A stretch of 28,685 bases of DNA from a virus: positions 1 to 28,685 of the IMG/VR virus record IMGVR_UViG_3300030107_000058; one strand, 5' to 3'. Numbering within the stretch: the stretch's first letter is position 1; each line of letters opens with the position of its first letter. Shown here in pieces: positions 7,509 to 16,135 of this stretch. The notes below the pieces were generated by a model, which worked only from the letters and a program-made list of their open reading frames with translations, ran no database searches and was not told the origin of the DNA. The position numbers and the translations under genes were made by a program.

Positions 7509-9218
7509 ATGGGAATATTCAAAGATTTTGCAACAAGTGGTTATGGTGATTTTACTGTTGGTGCACTAAGTGGATTAGCAGAACAAGGTAGATTAGATTA
7601 CGAAAAAAATGTTATGTTCGCACAAGATTCATTGAATAAGGAAAGTGCAGCATTTGCAGAGACAGAATTAGCTTTCAAGAATAAAAAAGAGATAACTAAT
7701 ATAATAGCAAACAATCCATTAGCTTTCGGTATCACAGCCACAGCTGATCTAAATGCTAATCAGATAGCAGATAGATTAACTAATAAAATATTTAATGAGC
7801 AACGAAGTATATTTGAAAATACTGATATAAATAAAGTTAAAATGGGTGTTGCGAAATATCTAACAAGACCAGGTAACCTCGGAGAGGGTGTAGAACTGAC
7901 AAGTCCTTATATACCATCAGAGGATCTATTTCAAGCAGAGAAAGATAAACATGCAGCTAGATTATCAGAGATAAGTAAAACACCTAAAGTAGATAAACTA
8001 TTAATGAATATACAGGAGGCAGAGGAAAGTATTGCTACACCAGAAGCTATAACAGATTCATTAACCAAAGTAGCTAGTATAACTGCAAAAGGTTATGGTA
8101 TATTAAATACATTCCCAGGTACGGAACTAGGTGATACTAATTTAAAATTTGCACAAACTAATATTATTGTTGCTAATGCTAAGGCTGCATTTCCAAATGA
8201 TGCAATTGCAAGGGCTAATTTTATAGATAAAAAATTATATGATAATAATATTGATCCTATGAAAGCAATCCAGTTTCAAAATCCAGTAACATTTAAAGCA
8301 ATGTCAAAAGTATTAGATGCACAGGGTAATGCGTTAGCTGGTCAAGTAGCACAAAAAACTAATGAAATGGCACAAGCTAAAACTGATGAAGAGAGAGTAA
8401 TTATACAAAATTCTCTTAATCAAATTATAATGCAACAATATGCATTAATAAATTCATACTCACAATCAGCACCAGTGGCTATGGCTGGTAGAGATGCATC
8501 TAAAGTAGGTAAAATAAAAGAACCTGAAACTGGGGCAGAACCAGAAATAGAAACAAAAGAACCAAGAGTAGAACCTAAGGCAACTCCTCAAGAATTAGAG
8601 AAAGATCTGATGGAGTTAGATGAGGGAGAGAGAATTAGTCCATTACAAGCTAGATTTAAATTTAATGATATTGATCAAAGATATCTAGTAGATCAGTGGA
8701 AGAAAAATTACCAGAGTAAAAATAAAACTATTGAAGGTTTAAGTGCTAATATTAGATTACTTCTAGGCACTAATGATATGCCACAGGAAGCAGCTGATCA
8801 GATAAATCAAGTTGCAAATGCATTTGATGGAGATAGAGGATTTAACAGAAATCAGATAGCAGAAATGTTAAGTGCTATTGGTTTTATAGAATCTAAATAT
8901 GAAACTAAAGTACAGCGTGAAGGTGGACCTGCTAGATCATACTGGCAAGTAGAACCTAAAACTGCAGCAGATATGTTGAAACAAAATCTAAGTGCTATGA
9001 AGACTGGTAGAAGTCCTTTAATGGGTCAGAACTTCGAGAACTTATTTAAGAGTAAATACTCTGAAGCTATAGGTAATAGAACCGCACTAGAATACTTTGC
9101 ATCTTTGAATGAGAAACAATTACAACAATTACTATTAGAGGATGGTTTATTTGCTGCTGCAATGGCTGCACATAAAGTTGTCTCAACATTTGATCCTTAC
9201 GGCTCAAGAGAAGCATAA
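7509..9218 (+). CDS. Virion protein with C-terminal lysozyme-like domain
   Basis: Of the 569 residues, about 1-340 are helical with no recognised domain, about 340-380 form a Glu/Pro-rich linker (KEPETGAEPEIETKEPR), and about 450-569 look like a lysozyme/transglycosylase fold: AIGFIESKYETK with candidate catalytic Glu461, followed by GGPARSYWQVEPKTA (residues 473-487), the equivalent of the GLMQ/GYWQ motif, and a late helix AAAMAAHKV. Podoviruses carry such enzymes in the ejected core to make a local hole in peptidoglycan (T7 gp16 has it at its N-terminus). Here it is at the C-terminus of a separate protein. The domain call is motif-based; the virion location comes from the operon. Confidence 0.65.
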   Translation: MGIFKDFATSGYGDFTVGALSGLAEQGRLDYEKNVMFAQDSLNKESAAFAETELAFKNKKEITNIIANNPLAFGITATADLNANQIADRLTNKIFNEQRSIFENTDINKVKMGVAKYLTRPGNLGEGVELTSPYIPSEDLFQAEKDKHAARLSEISKTPKVDKLLMNIQEAEESIATPEAITDSLTKVASITAKGYGILNTFPGTELGDTNLKFAQTNIIVANAKAAFPNDAIARANFIDKKLYDNNIDPMKAIQFQNPVTFKAMSKVLDAQGNALAGQVAQKTNEMAQAKTDEERVIIQNSLNQIIMQQYALINSYSQSAPVAMAGRDASKVGKIKEPETGAEPEIETKEPRVEPKATPQELEKDLMELDEGERISPLQARFKFNDIDQRYLVDQWKKNYQSKNKTIEGLSANIRLLLGTNDMPQEAADQINQVANAFDGDRGFNRNQIAEMLSAIGFIESKYETKVQREGGPARSYWQVEPKTAADMLKQNLSAMKTGRSPLMGQNFENLFKSKYSEAIGNRTALEYFASLNEKQLQQLLLEDGLFAAAMAAHKVVSTFDPYGSREA

Positions 9219-9221
9219 CAT

Positions 9222-12200
9222 ATGGATATACAAACCTTAAATAAGGAGGAGTTTGATAATCTCCATCCTTCGATGAAGGATTATCTTATTGCAGGTACGG
9301 ATCTCAATCCGTATGGTAGCAATATAGTCACAGAGAAGAACTTCTTTAATATGAATCTATTCTCTGCTGATCCATACAGTTTAGATCCTAATCTATCCGA
9401 GAGAACAGAGAAAGCTAGAGAAGATATTAATTATCTTGCAGAGGGATTTAAAACAGGACTATCACATGGTGCAGAATTATTTGCTAGTATACCTGGTGGT
9501 CTTGATAGATTCTATGATTGGGGTAGAAAGACATTAGGTTTCGAGCCTACAACAGATAGTATATTTGATTATGCTGAACAATATCTAAAAGATGTAGCAC
9601 ATGATATTGGTCCAGAATTTAAAAGAGATTTTATAAGACCAGAGGGATTTGTAGATAATTTCTGGTATGGTCTAGGTCAGGCGATACCCACTATAGCAAG
9701 TTATATACCTTTTATAAGAGCAACAGCAATGGCTGGTAAGGGATTACAGGCTATACAAGGTGTAGGTAAATTAGCTAAAACAGCTAGAGGAACTGGTAGA
9801 TTTTTATCTGCTGGTAGTTCTTTACCTGCAGGTATAGCAATAACTGATATGACCCGTGAGATAGACGATGGTAAATTAGGTGATATAGCTATCGCAGGTG
9901 CTTATGGTTATGGTACTGGTAAGATATTAAACATTGCTAATAAATTAAACATCCTTCCTAGAATGGCTGGTTTAGGTGCATTTGGATATTTAAGTGCAGG
10001 ATGGGAAGCAGATCATGATGAGAGATTAGCATCCGCAGCTGTATGGGGTGTGTTAGGTATAATGGGTCCATTAGCTGAAGGTAAAACTATCAAAAGACAA
10101 TTATCAGATGTAGAGATACAAACTAAACAGCTGATGGGTTTAATGGAGAAACCTACATTATTAAAAGATGCAATATCACAGAAGACGTTAGACATTAAAG
10201 AGGCTCAGAAATTTGCTAGAGATTTTCCTGCAGCCACTGATAAAGGTGTAATGCAACAGGCAGCACAGGTTAGTAAGTTAGAGAAAGAATTAGTAGCATT
10301 AGAGAAAGCACAAGCTAAGAATAGAGAAGAACCTGCTAGAAGTATACTAGCAGAGAATATGTTTAGAAATGATGTTATAATCAGAGAACATAAAAATATA
10401 TTAAGAGATTCTGAACAAGCTATAAAATTTGAGGAATCTAATGCTAAGAGAGTTGAAGAGGGTAAAGAACCATTACCAACTCCAGAGAAATTTATAGATA
10501 AGATCATGTCGGCAGAACAAGTTGCTAAACATGAGAAATTTATTAAAGATCTAGAATTAGAGAATGCAGCATATGGTAAGATAGTCTGGACAAATAATAA
10601 TTATAACAAAGCTATCTTTGGATTTGATAGAAGACCAACCGAGTTATTTAAACAGGATATGTATAATAAGGATGGCACTGCCAAATATAAAGATATGAGA
10701 GATCAAACATTTCCAGATTTTTTACAGTTTAGAGATGGTCAACAAACAACTGGTGCTGCAATGTTAATACCAAATAAATTTATAGATCATCCAGTTGTAA
10801 AATATGTTAATGATCAGATAGCAATCAATAAACAAAAAACAGAAACTATTGTTGAGATGATTGCGTATGATCCTATCCTACGTGCTGATTCAGTATTTGC
10901 TCCAGGTAAAAGTAAAGCAGAATCTTTTGGTGATTATACTATGAAACTACAAGGTGCAGCTGAGGCTGTTAAACTTGTAGGTATGAGAAAAATTAAATCA
11001 GATGGTGGTGGACTAACTAAATATACTTTACTAAGACAAAAGAATCCAGATAAAGCTGCAACATTAGTTGATGCTATATGGAAGATAGAGAAAGATAAAC
11101 TTAGAGAAGCTAAAAAAAATAAAGAGGATTATTCTACTAGAATAGATCTAAATGAGGGTATCAGAAGAGAAGCAAGAAAAGAATTATCCGAAGCAGATAT
11201 AAGAAGAATAGAAGAACTACAGCAATCTAAAACACCTGAGAATAGAACAGAGATAGACCAAGATATAAATTTAATTAGAGGTTCTGATCCTTTTATACCT
11301 GTGAAAGAGGGTGGATTTAAATACGAGGTAACTAATAAAGAATTACAAACTAAGTATAAGTTTGATACTGAGATGATTAATATCTACAGAGAACTTAGAG
11401 GTGTGGTAGATAAGACTGTAGATATATATAATAAAGCTGTAAAAGAAAATAAAGCTGATGGTCTAGAGCCAATACAGAAAATACCTAATTATTTTCCACA
11501 CATATTCCAGGGTGATTTTGTAGTATTTGTTAAGAAATGGTCTGGTGATAAGAAAGGTTACAGACCAATAGATGCACCAGGTGTTGGTAATAAAGCATCT
11601 GCTAATGCACTTAATAAATATTTAAAAGAAGAATATGATGCAATAGATGTTACAGGAACTAAATTTAATAATAGAAAAAGATTATCTAGTGATTATGTTG
11701 TAGAGACTGTAATGAGAGAAAGACAGAAACCTGGTAATGAGGCATTCCATGCGTTCAATGAATTATTTACTAGATTCGAATTAACAGATGAGGCTTTTCT
11801 AAAAGTACAGGATAGAATAGATAAGATAAGACAACAAGCAGGATTTAAAAAATTCTCACTACAACGTATAGGTGTTGATGGTTATCTTGGCAGTAAATTA
11901 AATTCTAGAGAATACATATTACAAAAAACTCCAGGATTTAAAAATTTATCAGAAAAAAATATAAATACTAGACAGGCAGCACAGTTCGAGACTGCTATAC
12001 TACAATACCTACAAGGTGGTATAGAGTCTGCTTCTAGAATAGAATTTAATAAAAAATTAGGTCAGATATTAAATCAACCTACAATAGTATCAGATGGTAA
12101 GGGTGGTACTAGAAAAACTGCACTTACAAAAGATTATCCAGTTGCAACACGATTAGCAAATGAGATTAAAGGTAACGCATTTGGTGAGATACAATCTAAT

Positions 12201-13889
12201 AAATTTGTAGAGAAGATGTCAGAAATAGGATCTGACTACATAGGTAAAAGTGGTTTAACTAAGATACTTGGTGGTGCTAACCAGGTAACACTTAATGCTA
12301 AACTATTATTTGGTAATATGAGATTCTTATTATCTCAGGTATTTCAACCATACCACATGATATTTCCTAGATTAGTAGACTTACAATATAAAGGTTTTGA
12401 TAAAGGACAAGTTGCATTATCACAGGTAAAAGCATTCAAAGATCTATTAATGCCTAATAAAGAGATGCGTGAAGTTCATGAGTTCATGTATAAGAATGGT
12501 GTTGTAGATCAGAAATTTCTAAACGAGGCTGCGGCTGATATAAAAGGTTTTTCACCTAAAATTAAATTACCAGGTAAATTAAAAGATCCTGCGGGTAGAA
12601 GAGTATTTGATTTTGGTAGAATACTAAAAATTGTTACACTACAGGATTTTGCAGGTAAGGCAGAACAGGTTAGTAGATTAAATGCATCACTTATGTTCTA
12701 TAACTTCTTTAGAAGTGCAGGTAAAAATAAAGAACAAGCTATGGAGATGGCTGCATATAATGCTAACAAGTATATGGTTGAGTATAATTATCTAGAACAA
12801 CCAGGTATATATGGCAGCAGAGGTTTAGGTGCTATAGGTAAACCATTTGGATTATTCAAAACATTCCAACATAATTATCTAGCACAACTAGCACAGTATA
12901 TAACTACAGCTAAAGAAACAAAACAAACAGCTGGTCTAGTCGCATTTATGACACAGATGGTATTTGCTGCAGGTGTATATGGTGTTATAGGTTTTGAATC
13001 AGCAGAAAGAATATTAAGAATACTATCACCAACTGTAGAAAAATTTACGGGTAAACCTTTACCATCACTAACAGAAACAATATTAACTAGTAGCTTACCA
13101 GGTGTGGTAAAATATGGTGCACCATCATCAGCACTAGGTATAGATCTAACTGCTACACTAGCAGCACCAGGTGTTAATATAGGTGATCTTATTAGTGTAC
13201 CCGCACTAGATTATCTAGGATTAAATCCATTAAATGGTTTTGCAGAAGGTAAGGGTAGAGGTATAATACCAACAGGTTTTAAACATATAATAAATAGTAT
13301 AGCCAGTGATAGTGCAGAAGAGAAGAGAGAATCATGGGTTAAATTTTTATCAGCAATAGCACCTAGTTCTATGCAAGGTAAAGTAGAACAATACTATAAT
13401 GATTTACCTAGAGATTACTGGAGATATTGGCTTCCATCAACAGAATTTAAAGATGCACATAGCACGGGTACATACGAGAATGTAGTAAGAAATCCTTTCA
13501 AGAGAGGTAGAGGTCAGATAAAAAGAACATTTGCAGATTGGAGAGCAAGAACATTCGCATCATATTCCATAGAAGAGAAAGAGGCACTTAAATTAGTTTA
13601 TGTGACTACTAGATTAAAAAGAAATCTTAGAGATGATATAAGTGGTTATCTAACTGCAGGTGCACAGCATCTAATGAAAGAGGGTTTTGTACCTCTATAT
13701 ATCATAGATAGATTAAAAAACTATGGATTAAGTTTTGATCAGATATGGGAGAGAGTAACAAACAGGGCAGATCTAATGAATACAACTATTCTAGATAGAT
13801 TAATTAAAAAAACAAACGCATTACAATATAACGATAGGATCGGTAAACTGAGAGAGATGGCAACATCTAGAGGTTTCCAACTAGATTAA
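9222..13889 (+). CDS. Giant internal virion / DNA-ejection protein
   Basis: This 1,555-residue protein is the largest in the window, slightly longer than T7 gp16 (about 1,320 residues). It is largely helical. Near the N-terminus FWYGLGQAIPTIASYIPFIRA and following Gly/Ala-rich stretches could insert in a membrane; residues about 295-370 are charged coiled-coil. Later motifs include IPNYFPHIFQGDF (about 755) and YNANKYMVEYN...GAIGKPFGLFKTFQHNYLAQL (about 1180-1225), which resemble large polyvalent-type phage proteins. A hydrophobic helix (AGLVAFMTQMVFAAGVYGV) lies near residue 1240. Size, composition and location at the end of the virion block suggest the main ejectosome protein. No enzyme motif is seen. 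Confidence 0.65.
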   Translation: MDIQTLNKEEFDNLHPSMKDYLIAGTDLNPYGSNIVTEKNFFNMNLFSADPYSLDPNLSERTEKAREDINYLAEGFKTGLSHGAELFASIPGGLDRFYDWGRKTLGFEPTTDSIFDYAEQYLKDVAHDIGPEFKRDFIRPEGFVDNFWYGLGQAIPTIASYIPFIRATAMAGKGLQAIQGVGKLAKTARGTGRFLSAGSSLPAGIAITDMTREIDDGKLGDIAIAGAYGYGTGKILNIANKLNILPRMAGLGAFGYLSAGWEADHDERLASAAVWGVLGIMGPLAEGKTIKRQLSDVEIQTKQLMGLMEKPTLLKDAISQKTLDIKEAQKFARDFPAATDKGVMQQAAQVSKLEKELVALEKAQAKNREEPARSILAENMFRNDVIIREHKNILRDSEQAIKFEESNAKRVEEGKEPLPTPEKFIDKIMSAEQVAKHEKFIKDLELENAAYGKIVWTNNNYNKAIFGFDRRPTELFKQDMYNKDGTAKYKDMRDQTFPDFLQFRDGQQTTGAAMLIPNKFIDHPVVKYVNDQIAINKQKTETIVEMIAYDPILRADSVFAPGKSKAESFGDYTMKLQGAAEAVKLVGMRKIKSDGGGLTKYTLLRQKNPDKAATLVDAIWKIEKDKLREAKKNKEDYSTRIDLNEGIRREARKELSEADIRRIEELQQSKTPENRTEIDQDINLIRGSDPFIPVKEGGFKYEVTNKELQTKYKFDTEMINIYRELRGVVDKTVDIYNKAVKENKADGLEPIQKIPNYFPHIFQGDFVVFVKKWSGDKKGYRPIDAPGVGNKASANALNKYLKEEYDAIDVTGTKFNNRKRLSSDYVVETVMRERQKPGNEAFHAFNELFTRFELTDEAFLKVQDRIDKIRQQAGFKKFSLQRIGVDGYLGSKLNSREYILQKTPGFKNLSEKNINTRQAAQFETAILQYLQGGIESASRIEFNKKLGQILNQPTIVSDGKGGTRKTALTKDYPVATRLANEIKGNAFGEIQSNKFVEKMSEIGSDYIGKSGLTKILGGANQVTLNAKLLFGNMRFLLSQVFQPYHMIFPRLVDLQYKGFDKGQVALSQVKAFKDLLMPNKEMREVHEFMYKNGVVDQKFLNEAAADIKGFSPKIKLPGKLKDPAGRRVFDFGRILKIVTLQDFAGKAEQVSRLNASLMFYNFFRSAGKNKEQAMEMAAYNANKYMVEYNYLEQPGIYGSRGLGAIGKPFGLFKTFQHNYLAQLAQYITTAKETKQTAGLVAFMTQMVFAAGVYGVIGFESAERILRILSPTVEKFTGKPLPSLTETILTSSLPGVVKYGAPSSALGIDLTATLAAPGVNIGDLISVPALDYLGLNPLNGFAEGKGRGIIPTGFKHIINSIASDSAEEKRESWVKFLSAIAPSSMQGKVEQYYNDLPRDYWRYWLPSTEFKDAHSTGTYENVVRNPFKRGRGQIKRTFADWRARTFASYSIEEKEALKLVYVTTRLKRNLRDDISGYLTAGAQHLMKEGFVPLYIIDRLKNYGLSFDQIWERVTNRADLMNTTILDRLIKKTNALQYNDRIGKLREMATSRGFQLD

Positions 13890-14104
13890 TGGCTAAACAA
13901 CCTAAAACAACTAGTGAACACATAATATCTCTATACGGATATATCACAGGATTGAAAAGGGAAGTTAGTAGTATAAAAAATAATCATCTAAAACATATGC
14001 ATGAGGATATAGATAAACTGCATGGTAAGATAGATAAGTTATTATATGCTATATTAGGTGGTTTAGGTGCGACAATACTAACACTAATAGGACTATTTAC
14101 GTAA
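13889..14104 (+). CDS. Small membrane-anchored coiled-coil protein (XhlA/holin-accessory-like)
   Basis: The 71-residue protein has a helical, heptad-like region (LKREVSSIKNNHLKHMHEDIDKLHGKIDK written in part; residues about 20-50) and one C-terminal membrane helix (LLYAILGGLGATILTLIGLF, residues 51-70). This layout, coiled coil then a terminal membrane anchor, matches the XhlA-type proteins that act with holins. It overlaps the upstream stop and the downstream amidase start by one base each, so it opens the lysis gene group. It is probably a holin partner or a single-helix holin; the function is inferred from topology and neighbours. Confidence 0.65.
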   Translation: MAKQPKTTSEHIISLYGYITGLKREVSSIKNNHLKHMHEDIDKLHGKIDKLLYAILGGLGATILTLIGLFT

Positions 14105-14532
14105 TGGACAAAAGACAGAAAACTGATACAATAGTAATACATTGTACACAAACTCCAAAAGATATGGATATTGATGTAGATAAAGTTACACAATGGCACA
14201 AAGATCGTGGGTTTGATACAATAGGATATCACTATCTAATTAAACGAGATGGCACTTTACAGATAGGAAGAGATGAGGATGTCACGGGTGCACATGCGGT
14301 GCAAGTTAATGGCACATCAATAGGTGTAGCATTAGTAGGAGGAGGCACACCTAGTATGGGTTGGGAGAATAACTTTGAATCCGTACAGTTTAAAACATTG
14401 AAAAATATAATATTAAAATTAAAAGATAAGTATAATATAGAAAAAATAATAGGACACTATCAAGTTGATGACAAAAAAGAATGTCCATCATTTGATGTTC
14501 CAGGATGGTTAGAAGAAAATGGCTTGGTTTAG
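14104..14532 (+). CDS. N-acetylmuramoyl-L-alanine amidase (endolysin, T7 lysozyme type)
   Basis: This zinc amidase would cut the bond between N-acetylmuramic acid and L-alanine in host peptidoglycan. All key residues of the T7 gp3.5 family are visible in its 142 residues: zinc ligands His13 (VIHCTQTP), His118 (IIGHYQVD) and Cys127 (KKECPSFDVPGW), plus catalytic Tyr42 (GYHYLIKRDG) and Lys125. GAHAVQVNGTSIGVALVGG is the conserved centre. There is no signal peptide, so release needs a holin, candidates for which flank it. In T7 the same protein also inhibits T7 RNA polymerase, but no such polymerase is visible here. Confidence in the enzyme call is high. Confidence 0.93.
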   Translation: MDKRQKTDTIVIHCTQTPKDMDIDVDKVTQWHKDRGFDTIGYHYLIKRDGTLQIGRDEDVTGAHAVQVNGTSIGVALVGGGTPSMGWENNFESVQFKTLKNIILKLKDKYNIEKIIGHYQVDDKKECPSFDVPGWLEENGLV

Positions 14533-14905
14533 TTTAGCAAAGATGGCTCTACAGGCTGGTGGTAAAATATATGCCAACAGACAGAGAGCAAAAGTAGCAA
14601 TGTCAGATGCACAATTATTACATGCAGAGAGACAAGCCCGAGGTGAGGAGGCTTACCAGGGTAAATTATTAGAGGCAAGACAAAACGACTATAAGGATGA
14701 ATTTGTTCTCGTAATTATCTCAGCCCCCATAATTGTGTTAATGTGGGCTGTCATGTCAGATGATCCCGCAGCTATGGAGAAAGTAAAACTATTTTTTGAG
14801 TATTTCCAATCACTTCCCAGCTGGTTCACAAATTTATGGATTCTTGTCGTGGCTAGTATTTTTGGTATAAAGGGCACACAGATATTCCGTAACGGAAAAA
14901 AATAA
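14519..14905 (+). CDS. Putative holin, two membrane helices
   Basis: The 128-residue protein has a basic, helical, cytoplasmic-looking N-terminus (ANRQRAKVAMSDAQLLHAERQ) and two membrane helices: FVLVIISAPIIVLMWAVM (about 62-79) and TNLWILVVASIFGIKGT (about 104-120), joined by a short acidic segment ending LPSW. This form, including the FGIKG motif after the second helix, is common in marine phage lysis regions. The start overlaps the amidase end by 14 bases. It is probably the pore-forming holin that releases the amidase, though the topology could also fit another membrane protein. Confidence 0.65.
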   Translation: MAWFSLAKMALQAGGKIYANRQRAKVAMSDAQLLHAERQARGEEAYQGKLLEARQNDYKDEFVLVIISAPIIVLMWAVMSDDPAAMEKVKLFFEYFQSLPSWFTNLWILVVASIFGIKGTQIFRNGKK

Positions 14906-15141
14906 TGTCTGAGAACAGTTCTGAATTATTAAACGAATACAAGGAACAGATTCGTATACTTCGACAAGAGGTAGCTGAATTACAGGATGCTGGTAAATCT
15001 AAGGATGCAGCTAACAAGAGATGTTTACAAAAATTAGAACATACAAATAAAGATTTAGAAGACGCAATTGAAAAAATAAAAAAACTGGAGGAGAAGAATG
15101 ATAAAGAAGATATTAGAAAAGATAAAAAATCTTTGGGATAA
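14905..15141 (+). CDS. Small coiled-coil protein
   Basis: This 78-residue, highly charged protein is predicted to be one long coiled coil (ELLNEYKEQIRILRQEVAEL and HTNKDLEDAIEKIKKLEE) with a single Cys in the middle (KRCLQKLEH). It has no signal or membrane segment. It overlaps the holin candidate by one base. Its last 44 bases are shared, in another frame, with the start of a tiny peptide gene. I do not recognise a family; a regulator or partner of the lysis proteins is one possibility. Confidence 0.6.
   Translation: MSENSSELLNEYKEQIRILRQEVAELQDAGKSKDAANKRCLQKLEHTNKDLEDAIEKIKKLEEKNDKEDIRKDKKSLG
15087..15093 (+). promoter_or_regulatory. Strong ribosome site for the 25-residue peptide
   Basis: GGAGGAG lies inside the coding sequence of the coiled-coil gene, with the first GGAGG spaced 6 bases from the ATG at 15098. 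Most genes in this arm have only weak sites or rely on overlap coupling, so this site argues that the tiny gene is expressed. Confidence 0.6.
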
Positions 15142-15175
15142 ATTCGTTGCCTGGCTTTTTAGTTGGCAAAAGTGA
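15098..15175 (+). CDS. 25-residue cationic amphipathic peptide
   Basis: The peptide starts MIKKILEKIKNLWDK and ends FSWQK, with six Lys against one Glu and one Asp (net about +4) and three Trp. Ile2, Ile5, Leu6, Ile9, Leu12, Trp13, Phe16, Trp19/Leu20 and Trp23 fall on one helical face and the lysines on the other, the classic pattern of membrane-active peptides. It has a strong ribosome site, and its stop overlaps the GTG start of the next gene (GTGA), supporting translation. Its place just after the amidase and holin suggests a lysis role, for example disturbing the outer membrane as the phiKT disruptin does. That function is inference. Confidence 0.6.
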   Translation: MIKKILEKIKNLWDKFVAWLFSWQK

Positions 15176-15393
15176 AATTATCTCTAATACTTATTTTATG
15201 CTCTGCAATACAAGCTACATGTATGCCTCCAATGCATACTGGTTTAGAATATAATAATTGGCATGATTGTATGATTGCAGGTTATACACAATCTAAAGAA
15301 TTTCTAAAAACATCTGGACCAGATCAGGTAAATGAAAATCAAATATATGTTAAGTTTGTTTGCCTTGAAAACATAGAGGAAGAGAATACATAA
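15172..15393 (+). CDS. Small secreted cysteine-containing protein
   Basis: I start this gene at GTG 15172 rather than the in-frame TTG at 15163: the GTG overlaps the stop of the tiny upstream gene (GTGA), and from there the protein begins MKLSLILILCSAIQATC, a proper signal-peptide shape (basic start, hydrophobic core). The mature part (about residues 17-73) keeps Cys residues in TCMPP, WHDCMIAGY and FVCLEN, likely disulphide-bonded in the periplasm. I recall similar proteins (signal peptide, CMPP, W-x-D-C-x-x-AGY) from cyanophages, all unnamed. A spanin-like role is possible, but a clear lipobox is lacking. Confidence 0.65.
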   Translation: MKLSLILILCSAIQATCMPPMHTGLEYNNWHDCMIAGYTQSKEFLKTSGPDQVNENQIYVKFVCLENIEEENT

Positions 15394-15396
15394 TCA

Positions 15397-15525
15397 ATGA
15401 CTAAACCAACTAGATTTTTTAAATGGGTTGTTAAACTGAGAATGTGGTATGCAGATATCAGAGGACACCATGGTAAGAAATGGGATTATGAACCTAGCGA
15501 TCATTATATGGGGAGAAAGAAATGA
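15397..15525 (+). CDS. Small basic Trp/Tyr-rich protein (42 residues)
   Basis: The gene starts 3 bases after the previous stop and ends in an ATGA overlap with the next gene. The product begins MTKPTRFFKWVVKLRMWYAD and ends SDHYMGRKK. The first 20 residues could form a basic amphipathic helix with Phe and Trp on one side; the rest is polar. No family is recognised. The snug fit between neighbours supports a real gene. Confidence 0.6.
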   Translation: MTKPTRFFKWVVKLRMWYADIRGHHGKKWDYEPSDHYMGRKK

Positions 15526-15920
15526 GTAAAAAACCACTAAATATTTCAGAAGAAGCAGCTGTGCAAATGCCGATGAAGACGGTTGCTAGTTTGATCGCAA
15601 TGATCGCAGTCGGAACGTGGGCTTATTTCGGTATCCATGAAAAATTAAATCAGCATTCAACAAAGATAGAGTTGATGACAAAAGATTTAGAACAAAATTC
15701 AGAGTTTAGAATTAAATACCCAAGAGGTGAATTAGGTCAATCAAGTGGAGAGGCAGAATTATTTATGTTAGTAGAACACTTAGCAGGTGTTTTAGAAGAA
15801 GTAGATAAGGAAGTAAAGAGCATGAGAAACAATGCAGTTAATATAGAATTTTTAAAAGATAGAACAAAAAAACTTACAGAAGATGTAGAAAAATTAATTA
15901 GAAAAAATGGAGCACACTAA
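15522..15920 (+). CDS. Membrane-anchored helical protein, possible inner spanin
   Basis: The 132-residue protein begins with a conserved polar N-terminus (LNISEEAAVQMPMKT), then one membrane helix (VASLIAMIAVGTWAYFGI, about 21-38), then a long helical region (EKLNQHSTKIELMTKDLEQ, a linker containing EFRIKYPRGELG, and a C-terminal coiled coil ending KLIRKNG). I have seen this N-terminus in many unnamed marine phage proteins. The topology (short cytoplasmic start, one anchor, external coiled coil) resembles inner spanins such as Rz. It overlaps both neighbours. The spanin idea rests on topology and location only. Confidence 0.65.
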   Translation: MSKKPLNISEEAAVQMPMKTVASLIAMIAVGTWAYFGIHEKLNQHSTKIELMTKDLEQNSEFRIKYPRGELGQSSGEAELFMLVEHLAGVLEEVDKEVKSMRNNAVNIEFLKDRTKKLTEDVEKLIRKNGAH

Positions 15921-16135
15921 TGGTTGAATTAGTTTTTGCATTATTACTTATACAAGATCATAAAATTATAGAACATCGTTATCACGAGTCATTATCAAAA
16001 TGTCTCAATGCTAAACGTTATGCTATGAAAGATAAAAGTAGTAAAGATAGGGTTGTATACAAATGTATAAAATCCAAGGCAAACGTAGAAGTATACATGG
16101 GTGAGAAAAAAATACTATCTTTAATAATGGATTAA
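15920..16135 (+). CDS. Small protein with hydrophobic N-terminus
   Basis: The 71-residue protein begins MVELVFALLLIQDHK, a short hydrophobic stretch that could be a weak signal or anchor. The rest is basic, with Cys in LSKCLNAKRY and VVYKCIKSK. The pair of cysteines about 20 residues apart and the small size recall the secreted protein at 15172, so the two may be distant relatives. It starts on the upstream stop (TAATG). If the previous gene is an inner spanin this could be its outer partner, but no lipobox is visible. Confidence 0.55.
   Translation: MVELVFALLLIQDHKIIEHRYHESLSKCLNAKRYAMKDKSSKDRVVYKCIKSKANVEVYMGEKKILSLIMD

Noticed and set aside
15163-15171. TTG 15163 as start of the small secreted protein
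   Set aside because: GTG 15172 forms a GTGA overlap with the upstream stop and gives a cleaner signal peptide.
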